A stretch of 64,000 nt of DNA. It comes from Paractinoplanes pyxinae (GTDB taxonomy: Bacteria > Actinomycetota > Actinomycetes > Mycobacteriales > Micromonosporaceae). The stretch lies in the NCBI RefSeq assembly GCF_026626335.1, contig NZ_JAPNTZ010000005.1, positions 186,001-250,000 of the forward strand, in the 5' to 3' direction. Below, piece after piece: positions 58,227-64,000 of the stretch. The notes under the pieces are model-generated. The model was not told the origin of the DNA. It made no database searches and was given only the letters and a program-made list of their open reading frames with translations. Positions within the stretch are counted from its first letter, which is position 1. The number at the start of each line of letters is the position of its first letter. The translations under genes and the position numbers were made by a program.

Positions 58227-58922
58227 GTGCAGACGAACGAGTGGTCTGAAATCTTTGCCGAGATGGCGCAGGCGTGGGAACGGATCGGAGCTGCCGACCG
58301 TGGAGATGTGGTCGCTTGGGAAGCTGAATTCCAAGTGATGAGGGCGGAGCGAGACAGGCTCGTCCAACTGGGTCGGTGGACGCGAGAACCTGCCGATCTC
58401 ATGAGCGTCGCCCGCGTTCACCGCCGGGAGCTGGCGCACAGCGCCGTTCTCCGTTGGCTGTGCGATCCGTCGGGCAGTCATGCGCTGGGTGAGGCCTTCC
58501 TCGAACGGCTGCTCAAGGAGACCGGTGACGTTCCTGAGACGCTGACCGACGCGCGGACCTTCACCGAGGTCGTTCGCGAGAGATCCCGTGCAGACATCGT
58601 GATCAGCGGCAACGGCTGGCGCTTGATAGCCGAGCTGAAGGTCGACGCGAGCGAATCGAAAGACCAGTGCCAACGGGTCTTCGAGGACTGGCGCGGCGAC
58701 CCAGGGACGCGCTTCGTATTCCTGACGCTTTCGGGCCGCAACCCAATCACCGCTACCACGTCGCAGGCTCAGGAGGCCTGGCGTGGAATGGCATGGTCCA
58801 AGATCGCCGACCTCCTCGACGACGCGATCAGGAGCCAGGACGACACCGTCATCGCCCCGGCCGTCCAGGAATACCGACGGACTCTTCAAGCACTCGTCGG
58901 ACGGAGACCACGACACTCATGA
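58227..58922 (+). CDS. PD-(D/E)XK nuclease family protein
   Basis: 231 residues from GTG 58227. It starts with a helical region (WSEIFAEMAQAWERI), then RVHRRELAHSAVLRWLCDPS with the HS-x-x-L-x-W-L motif typical of PDDEXK_4-type proteins. The nuclease core is RADIVISGNGWRLIAELKVD: Asp of ADIV and the E-L-K pair form the catalytic D...ExK set. QCQRVFEDW and TRFVFLTLSG follow. It likely cleaves DNA. Codon use is less GC-biased than its neighbours, suggesting recent transfer. The next gene overlaps it by ATGA. Confidence 0.8.
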   Translation: MQTNEWSEIFAEMAQAWERIGAADRGDVVAWEAEFQVMRAERDRLVQLGRWTREPADLMSVARVHRRELAHSAVLRWLCDPSGSHALGEAFLERLLKETGDVPETLTDARTFTEVVRERSRADIVISGNGWRLIAELKVDASESKDQCQRVFEDWRGDPGTRFVFLTLSGRNPITATTSQAQEAWRGMAWSKIADLLDDAIRSQDDTVIAPAVQEYRRTLQALVGRRPRHS

Positions 58923-59515
58923 CTCAGGATGCGACAGGACCCGCCTTCCGCCCGATCCACAACGATCGAGTCCGGTTTTACCTCGACCATTTCAAGATCA
59001 TCGAGGAATGGGCAGCGATACGCGGCGAAGCCAACGAAGAACTGCACAATCTCTTCCTCAATCAAGTCGACACCCTTGCTCAAGAGGTGCTTGCCCGAGG
59101 GCATAAGGACATCGATGTTCGCGCCGACGAAGAGACGAACCCGCGTAAACCCCGCATTGTCATGTCGAAGCACGGGTGGCAGAACGCCGCCGGTCAAGCG
59201 CCCGCAGCGATCGTGATCGAATGGCACAACCCCTCGATCAACAGACACGGCGAGTTCACGATGTATGTGGGTGTTCGCGTGGGCGACCGCGGTGTACGCG
59301 ACGAGCGCGTCGCCGACCGGCTGAGTGGGCTGGCCCCGCAGCTCCGCAGAACGCTCGGCCAACCGTGGGAAGCGGAGTCGGAATCGTTCCCGGTGTGGCG
59401 CTGGATTCTGCAGGACGGCGATACGCTCGATGAGGGGTCATTGCTGGCTGAGGCGCGAGCAGCGGCCTGGAAGTGCTGGGACGTCTGCTCCGGAGTCATC
59501 GACGAGGTCGTCTGA
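58919..59515 (+). CDS. uncharacterised partner of the PD-(D/E)XK nuclease
   Basis: 198 residues from ATG 58919, overlapping the nuclease stop by 4 nt (ATGA). Mixed alpha/beta with no signal or helix: RVRFYLDHFKIIEEWAAIRG, NEELHNLFLNQVDTLAQEVL, AIVIEWHNPSINRHGEFTMY and VGVRVGDRGVRDERVADRL. I do not recognise the family. The overlap with a nuclease gene and the lower GC suggest a two-component module such as an antiphage or nuclease/immunity pair. This is inference. Confidence 0.75.
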   Translation: MTQDATGPAFRPIHNDRVRFYLDHFKIIEEWAAIRGEANEELHNLFLNQVDTLAQEVLARGHKDIDVRADEETNPRKPRIVMSKHGWQNAAGQAPAAIVIEWHNPSINRHGEFTMYVGVRVGDRGVRDERVADRLSGLAPQLRRTLGQPWEAESESFPVWRWILQDGDTLDEGSLLAEARAAAWKCWDVCSGVIDEVV

Positions 59516-59522
59516 GCGACGA

Positions 59523-60236
59523 TCAGAACGTGAAGAGCTCGTACTGGCTCACTTCGGTGAAGCCGAGGCGACGGTAGACGGGGAGGGCGACCGGCGTCGA
59601 GGTGAGCGCGGCCATCGGGATGCCGCGGACGGCGGCGTGGCGCAGGACGGCCTGGGTCAGGGCGGCGCCGATGCCGCGGCGGCGGAAGGGCGGCTGCGTG
59701 CCGACGAAGTAGAGGGTCACCAGGCCGTCGCTGAGGTAGGCCTCGGCGGTGCCGGCGATCGGGCCGTCGGGGAGGCGGGCGGCCAGCCGCAGCACGGTGT
59801 GGCCGAACGTCTTCTCGCGCTCGGCAGCCCGGAGCACCGCCTCGTCGGGGATTCCCAAGGCTTTCGCGTACGCGGTGACGAACTCGGTGATGTCTCGGGC
59901 CTCCTCGATGACGACGCCCGACGGCTCGGGGACCACCGGGGCGGCCGCCACCTCGGCCACCATGACCGGCATGCGGGTCAGTTGCCGTGCGCCCAGCGAC
60001 CTCAGGGCTTCGGCGGTGCCGGGGTCGCTGTCCTCGCCGACCCACCACACCCGGGGCACGCCCTCGAGTCGGTCGACTGCTTGCGGGTACGCGTCGGCCG
60101 GATCCTGCCCGGTCAGGCGCACCACGCCGTTGAGCGGGGCGTGGGGCAGCCCGCTGCGGTAGATGTCGCCCTCGGCGGGGCCGTCGTTCCAGCCGAGCAG
60201 GTACGCCCGGTTGGCCGCTAGGACGGCCTCGATCAT
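59523..60236 (-). CDS. GNAT-family N-acetyltransferase
   Basis: 237 residues from ATG 60236, overlapping the SnoaL-like gene stop as ATGA. The N-terminal half is a degenerate GNAT half (AYLLGWNDGPAEGDIYRSGL). The C-terminal half has the acetyl-CoA site YFVGTQPPFRRRGIGAALTQ and PVYRRLGFTEV. Similar in layout to the GNAT at 60636, so possibly related by duplication. Substrate unknown. Confidence 0.85.
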   Translation of the reverse strand: MIEAVLAANRAYLLGWNDGPAEGDIYRSGLPHAPLNGVVRLTGQDPADAYPQAVDRLEGVPRVWWVGEDSDPGTAEALRSLGARQLTRMPVMVAEVAAAPVVPEPSGVVIEEARDITEFVTAYAKALGIPDEAVLRAAEREKTFGHTVLRLAARLPDGPIAGTAEAYLSDGLVTLYFVGTQPPFRRRGIGAALTQAVLRHAAVRGIPMAALTSTPVALPVYRRLGFTEVSQYELFTF

Positions 60237-60556
60237 GCTCGGATGGTCATCCGGGCGATGCGGTCGCCGGCGGTGCGGAAGGTGAAGTGGCTCGGGCCGT
60301 TGAAGCCGTTGCCGCCGACCGCGGCGGTGACCACCGTCTCGTCGCCGTCGCGGGTCACCTCTTCGACCGCGAGGGTGACCTGTTTGCCGATGAACTCGCG
60401 GTCGCTCCAGCCGCGGATGGCCTCGGCCCCGCGGAACTCGCGGCCCCAGTCATCGACCACGCCGTCGGCCGTGAAGGCGGCCAGGAAGGCATCGGTGTCG
60501 TTGGCGTTGGCCGCGTCGAGCAGCCGCCTGGTCGGTGTATCGAGCTCTGCCGTCAC
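60233..60556 (-). CDS. SnoaL/NTF2-like protein
   Basis: 107 residues from GTG 60556. NTF2 fold: PTRRLLDAANANDTDAFLAA, FTADGVVDDWGREFRGAEAI and FTFRTAGDRIARMTIRA. Binds or isomerises a small molecule. First of a two-gene unit with the GNAT gene, 4-nt overlap. Confidence 0.85.
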   Translation of the reverse strand: MTAELDTPTRRLLDAANANDTDAFLAAFTADGVVDDWGREFRGAEAIRGWSDREFIGKQVTLAVEEVTRDGDETVVTAAVGGNGFNGPSHFTFRTAGDRIARMTIRA

Positions 60557-60635
60557 GTCGGCCAGACTGCCACGTCCCGCGTGAGCCTGCCCATAACCAG
60601 CCCTTGTCGGGCCGGTGAACTCCTACGTTTAGAGG

Positions 60636-61400
60636 GTGACTCTGGTTGATGCCGCGGACACCGCGGCGAGCGCCTGGCTGGGCGCCCTGAAACTGCTCGC
60701 CGGCTCGCAGCGCAACGGCTACTTCCGCCAGACGCCCGGAGGCACCGCCGAGATCGTCACCGGCGCGCCCTTCCCCTCGCTGAACGGCGTCGCCGCCGTC
60801 ACCCGCGACCCGTCGCCGGACGAGATCGCCGAGCTGGCCGCCTCGCCCCGGCTGGCCGAGGTGGCCTGGACGATCCACGTGCGCGGCGACGACGTCGAGG
60901 AGCGGATCGTCGAGGTCGCCGCCAAGCACGGCCTCACCGGCAGCATGCCGCTGCCCTTCATGATCCGTGAGCTGACCGAGGCCGACGCGGCTGACGTCCC
61001 GGCCGCGCGCCGCATCACCAACGCCGACAGCGTCGCCTACCAGCGCACGATGGCGGCCGGCTTCGAGGCGCCGGAGCCGCTGTTCACGATCTTCGCCGAG
61101 CCCGCGGTCATCGAGCTGCCGGGCGCGACCGGCTACCTGCTCGAGGTGGACGGCGTGCCCGTGGCCACCTCGTTCGGCCTGCAGGTGGGCGATCAGGTCG
61201 GAGTCTTCAACATCGCCACGCCGCCCGCGTTCCGCCGCAAGGGCTACGGCCGCCTGGCCACCGCTGCTGTGCTCAGCGACGCCTACAAAGCCGGCGCGCG
61301 CACCGCGTTCCTGCACGCCACGCCCGACGGCCTGCCGCTGTACCAGGCGATGGGCTTCGAGCTGGCCGAGAATTGGACCGTGTTCGCCGCGGGCGCTTAA
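60636..61400 (+). CDS. GNAT-family N-acetyltransferase
   Basis: 254 residues from GTG 60636. Residues 1-120 are a degenerate N-terminal half (GYFRQTPGGTAEIVTGAPFP). Residues 160-254 hold the functional GNAT fold: VFNIATPPAFRRKGYGRLAT and PLYQAMGFELAENWTVF. Substrate unknown. Divergent from the SnoaL/GNAT pair, with 79 nt between. Confidence 0.85.
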   Translation: MTLVDAADTAASAWLGALKLLAGSQRNGYFRQTPGGTAEIVTGAPFPSLNGVAAVTRDPSPDEIAELAASPRLAEVAWTIHVRGDDVEERIVEVAAKHGLTGSMPLPFMIRELTEADAADVPAARRITNADSVAYQRTMAAGFEAPEPLFTIFAEPAVIELPGATGYLLEVDGVPVATSFGLQVGDQVGVFNIATPPAFRRKGYGRLATAAVLSDAYKAGARTAFLHATPDGLPLYQAMGFELAENWTVFAAGA

Positions 61401-61459
61401 CTGCTTTCCCGCGTACGGCGTGAGCCCGCCAGCCGCGGCCGGCGTTCAGCGGACTGCGC

Positions 61460-62041
61460 TCAGCGGACCAGCGTCAGGCCCGGCCGGTCGGCCGGCTTGG
61501 CGCCGCGGCGGGTGGTCAGCCGGCGTACGCCCCGGGCCGCCAGCACGACCAGCACCAACGCCGCCGCGTCCCGCACCAGCACGTACCCGGCCTCGCCGAA
61601 GCCCAGCTCGGTGTTGACCACCTTGAGCAGCACCGCCGCCGACAGACCGCCGAGCGCCGCCACTCCGGCCAGCCGCGCCAGCGACGGCCCGACCCGCCGG
61701 AATCGGTCACCGTGGCCCAGCCAGTAGCCGGGCAGCCAGCGGTCGAACAGCCACGCGAACAACAGCGCCGGCACGACCTGGGGCACAGCCTGAACGAACG
61801 AGTGCAGCAGACCGTCCCCGCTGCCCGGGGCGAGCACGGCCACCACGGCGAGCGCGATCACGTCGAGGTTGCGCCGCCCGAAGCGGGCCTGCGCCACGAG
61901 CCACAGGGCGCCGACGACCGCGGCCGGCCAGAACAGCCGTACGCCGGAACTGGACGCAGGAGTGGCCAGCCCGGCCACCGTGGCCAGGAGGTAGAGCGCG
62001 GCGAAGCCGGCGGTTCTCAGGGCGTAGCGGACCATGCTCAT
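61460..62041 (-). CDS. small integral membrane protein, MASE1-like
   Basis: 193 residues from ATG 62041. Five or six helices: FAALYLLATVAGLATP, LFWPAAVVGALWLVAQ, VIALAVVAVLAPG, VPALLFAWLFDRWL and later LVLVVLAARGV. SSGVRLFWPAAVVGALWL resembles the start of MASE1 sensor domains, but there is no output domain and the protein is shorter than a full MASE1 (about 300). A perfect inverted repeat lies 9 nt upstream. Function unknown. Confidence 0.6.
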   Translation of the reverse strand: MSMVRYALRTAGFAALYLLATVAGLATPASSSGVRLFWPAAVVGALWLVAQARFGRRNLDVIALAVVAVLAPGSGDGLLHSFVQAVPQVVPALLFAWLFDRWLPGYWLGHGDRFRRVGPSLARLAGVAALGGLSAAVLLKVVNTELGFGEAGYVLVRDAAALVLVVLAARGVRRLTTRRGAKPADRPGLTLVR

Positions 62042-62049
62042 GCTGCACC

Positions 62050-62080
62050 TGCCGATCAGGGGGGATCTGCCTGATCGGCA
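62050..62080. promoter_or_regulatory. perfect 11-bp inverted repeat before the MASE1-like gene
   Basis: TGCCGATCAGG (62050-62060) and CCTGATCGGCA (62070-62080) with a 9-nt spacer, between the DUF6082 stop (62102) and the MASE1-like start (62041). It can be the terminator of the former, or a hairpin or operator touching the ribosome site of the latter. Confidence 0.6.
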
Positions 62081-62101
62081 AGCCCGGCGCCCGGTTGAGG
62101 C

Positions 62102-62584
62102 TTAGTCGCGTACGCCGGAACCGCTGTTGACCGGCTCGCGGCGCTGGGCCGACGGCTTGGCCCGGGCGGCCTCGCACTCCTCGCCGACGATCACGAGGAA
62201 GCGGCGCTCCTTGCGCGTGCCCTTGGACGACCAGGCGCTCGACACTCGGCGCCACCAGCTGCGCGCCTCGGGGTTGGCGAACAGGTCCTCCAGGTTGAAG
62301 CGCAGGGCCTTCTCGTCGAGCTTGCCGATGTGCCACAGGGTGTTCCAGTGGGCCATCCACAGGCTCATGCCGATCGCGGTCTTCCGCTCGTCCGAGGGCG
62401 GGCGGTCGGTCGCGTTGTAGTCCAGCTCGGGGTGGTCGAGCATGAGCTTGATCAGCTCGAAGTGGCGCTCGCGGACGTCGACCATCTGCGCGGTGCGCGC
62501 CTGCTGCTGCTGCACGACGAGGGCAATAACGACGGCGAGGAGCGCGGCAATCGACACGACGGTGGGTAGATCGGTCATCATCAC
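62102..62584 (-). CDS. DUF6082-like membrane-anchored protein
   Basis: 160 residues from GTG 62584, with AAGGA 7 nt before it (ATGs at 62581 and 62578 are alternatives). One N-terminal helix (TVVSIAALLAVVIALVV) and a cytosolic helical part: VRERHFELIKLMLDHPELDY, MSLWMAHWNTLWHIGKL and LEDLFANPEARSWWRRV. This fits the actinobacterial DUF6082 family, frequent near regulators. Role unknown. Confidence 0.7.
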   Translation of the reverse strand: MMMTDLPTVVSIAALLAVVIALVVQQQQARTAQMVDVRERHFELIKLMLDHPELDYNATDRPPSDERKTAIGMSLWMAHWNTLWHIGKLDEKALRFNLEDLFANPEARSWWRRVSSAWSSKGTRKERRFLVIVGEECEAARAKPSAQRREPVNSGSGVRD

Positions 62585-62648
62585 TCTCTGTTCCTTGTGC
62601 GCGGAACCGGCCGCGGTCAGGGGGCCGCCGGCGGGTGCGCGCTGACGA

Positions 62649-62948
62649 TCAGGGGGCGCGGTTTCCCATAGCTCTTACGTGCTCGAAGACTTCGACAACG
62701 AAGTCTGGCACCGCTGGTACGTCAGCAGTTGCGATGTATTCCGTACTGGACAGACGCGTGATCCGGTCGCTCGGTCGGAGTATTGTCAGCCCCGCCGAGG
62801 TGTGCATGCGCAGGTCACGATGCTTAGGCCTTCGTGCGTAGGACGAGAGGTCCACGCCTGTTTCGATGCCCCGTGCGGCGATCCACACACCTTCTGTCAC
62901 CGTGACCGCCGAAAACGGCGAATGGCCAGTTCTCTGCGAATCGGACAT
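62649..62948 (-). CDS. hypothetical protein coupled to the LysE-type transporter
   Basis: 99 residues from ATG 62948, which directly follows the TGA of the LysE-type gene with no gap. Unlike its neighbours it has clearly lower GC. VWIAARGIETGVDLSSYARR and FVVEVFEHVRAMGNRAP are seen, but no known domain. The coupling and codon pattern favour a real gene, perhaps acquired; a non-coding explanation remains possible. Confidence 0.5.
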   Translation of the reverse strand: MSDSQRTGHSPFSAVTVTEGVWIAARGIETGVDLSSYARRPKHRDLRMHTSAGLTILRPSDRITRLSSTEYIATADVPAVPDFVVEVFEHVRAMGNRAP

Positions 62949-63545
62949 TCACGCGGCTATGGCCACCGCGACGCCCAGCCCGAGCATGGTCACACCGGTC
63001 GCCGCCCGCACGACCTTACGCGTGGCCGGGCTCGCGATGCGGGCCCGCCCGCGGTCCACGACCCACACATAGAACGCGAACCACGTACCGGAAACAGCCG
63101 CCCAGACGACACCCAGAGCGATCGACGACAGCAGCACCGGGCCGCCGGGCGTGACGAACTGCGGGATCAACGAGACGGCGACGACGCCCGCCTTGGGGTT
63201 GCCCAGACTGGTGAGCACGCCGACCAGGAAGCCCTTGCGGCGCGCCCCGGGCTCGGCCGGCCGGTTCACCGTCAGCAGGGTCTGCAGGCCGAGTCCGGCC
63301 AGCACGGCCGCGCCGGCCAGCCGCAGGACGAGGTACGCGTCCGGGTTGGCCAGCAGCACGGCGGAGAGCCCGGCCGCGGCGGCCACGGCCCACACGACGA
63401 TGCCGGTCGAGGATCCGGCCACGGCGGCCAGGCCGGCCCGACGTCCGTACGACAGGGTCTGCCGGGTTATCGAGGCGTTGTTGGCGCCGGGCAGGACGGC
63501 CAAAAGCGCGACCGTGGCGACGAAGGCGGCGAAGTGAGTTGGCAT
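62949..63545 (-). CDS. LysE/RhtB-family amino acid exporter
   Basis: 198 residues from ATG 63545 (in-frame upstream codons are less typical). Six helices; the N-terminal FAAFVATVALLAVLPGANNA carries the PG-x-N motif of LysE/RhtB proteins, followed by YGRRAGLAAVAGSSTG and FLVGVLTSLGNPKAGVVAVS. Exports amino acids. Divergent from a LysR regulator 70 nt away, the classic LysE-LysG arrangement. Confidence 0.9.
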   Translation of the reverse strand: MPTHFAAFVATVALLAVLPGANNASITRQTLSYGRRAGLAAVAGSSTGIVVWAVAAAAGLSAVLLANPDAYLVLRLAGAAVLAGLGLQTLLTVNRPAEPGARRKGFLVGVLTSLGNPKAGVVAVSLIPQFVTPGGPVLLSSIALGVVWAAVSGTWFAFYVWVVDRGRARIASPATRKVVRAATGVTMLGLGVAVAIAA

Positions 63546-63615
63546 AACGCCAGCCTGGTTCGCCCGCTGTGACAAAAGAAGTTAATGCCATTACGGCGAG
63601 CGTTAGCATCTCTTG

Positions 63616-64000
63616 ATGGTCGATCCCGGTCAGTTGCGGCTATTGGCGTTGATCCGCGCGCACGGCTCGCTGGCCGCCGCCGCGCAGGAGCTGGGCGTCA
63701 CCCCGGCGGCGGTGTCGGGCCAGGTGACGCGGGCCGAGGCCGATTGGGGAACGGCACTTGTCGTACGCGGGCCACGGGGCGCCCGGTTGACCGACGCGGG
63801 CGTGATCCTGGCCGACGCCGGTGACGCCGTCATCGAGCACAGCGAGCGGGCCGAGCAGCAATTCCGGGCGGCGATCGGCCCCCTCTCGCGGCGGCTGCGG
63901 ATCGGCACGTTCCAGGCCGCGGCCGAGCACCTGCTGCCGCCGGCGCTCACCGCCCTGCGCCACCAGCGGCCCGACGCCGAGCTGACCATCGTCGAGATCC
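63616..64000 (+). CDS. LysR-family regulator (3' end outside window)
   Basis: 128 residues visible from ATG 63616. The winged helix reads LRLLALIRAHGSLAAAAQEL, GVTPAAVSGQVTRAEADWG and ARLTDAGVILADAGDAVIEH. The effector domain begins RLRIGTFQAAAEHLLPPALT. Divergent from the LysE-type exporter gene, so it is its probable activator. The frame is open at the window end. Confidence 0.9.
   Translation, partial: MVDPGQLRLLALIRAHGSLAAAAQELGVTPAAVSGQVTRAEADWGTALVVRGPRGARLTDAGVILADAGDAVIEHSERAEQQFRAAIGPLSRRLRIGTFQAAAEHLLPPALTALRHQRPDAELTIVEI

Noticed and set aside
58003..58338. Small frame upstream of the nuclease gene
   Set aside because: Arg/Ser-rich without ribosome site, and it runs out of frame into the nuclease gene; taken as intergenic.

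Overview
This is a very GC-rich (about 70% or more) actinobacterial chromosome segment. Frequent GTG/TTG starts, many lipoprotein and secreted-enzyme genes, a SARP/AfsR-type regulator, a PQQ-type sugar dehydrogenase and large glycoside hydrolases suggest a Micromonosporaceae-like soil actinomycete (for example Actinoplanes or a relative). This placement is inference from style only. No rRNA, tRNA, insertion sequence or CRISPR array was seen.

Positions 1-9434 hold the most unusual block. It contains three different proteins with a nucleoside-phosphorylase/MTA-SAH-nucleosidase fold: one behind a four-helix membrane domain, one stand-alone, and one with an inserted segment plus a Death-like effector-associated tail. 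With them lie a PASTA lipoprotein, a 48-residue secreted peptide with a two-cysteine C-terminus, a SARP-NB-ARC-TPR regulator, a two-helix membrane protein and an NrtR-like Nudix regulator. Palindromes of the form TGTC-N5-GAC(A/G) overlap the predicted promoters of three of these transcription units. This suggests one regulon sensing nucleotides or NAD derivatives.

9.4-23.4 kb holds an AI-2E-type permease, a Pro/Gly/Thr-rich secreted protein, a PQQ-type sugar dehydrogenase with a LamG partner, a branched-chain-type ABC uptake operon (livKHMGF order) with a divergent LacI regulator and a perfect 28-bp palindrome, and a PRC-barrel/DUF2382 stress protein. 23.6-31.1 kb holds a large KatE catalase, small hypotheticals, and a tight run of an EACC1-like component, a membrane caspase-like protease with an EF-hand loop, a YCII protein and a GT1 glycosyltransferase. 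The EACC1/caspase pair resembles described actinobacterial conflict systems.

31.4-53.8 kb is carbohydrate-oriented: a GH5-like enzyme, a PA14-GH2-LamG enzyme, an FGGY kinase, and a galactoside cluster (frameshifted GH36 alpha-galactosidase, sugar-binding lipoprotein, two permeases, GH42 beta-galactosidase, LacI regulator with a GTGTG-N6-CACAC operator pair). Aat, an MFS pump that lacks its first membrane helices, an XRE-cupin regulator and a flavin monooxygenase are interspersed. 53.8-64 kb holds a TrpB2-type synthase, TetR plus nitronate monooxygenase, a STAS protein, a two-gene PD-(D/E)XK nuclease module, several GNAT enzymes, small membrane proteins and a LysE/LysR pair cut by the window end.

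A second theme is short tandem repeats at gene edges and inside genes. Periods of 18, 45, 51, 66 and 72 nt are all multiples of three, and many arrays share a TGAGCG core. They lengthen the N-terminus of LivM and interrupt the GH42 enzyme; a separate GC-rich triplet/hexamer tract interrupts the flavin monooxygenase. Others fill the longest intergenic gaps, some as copies of the neighbouring gene's end.
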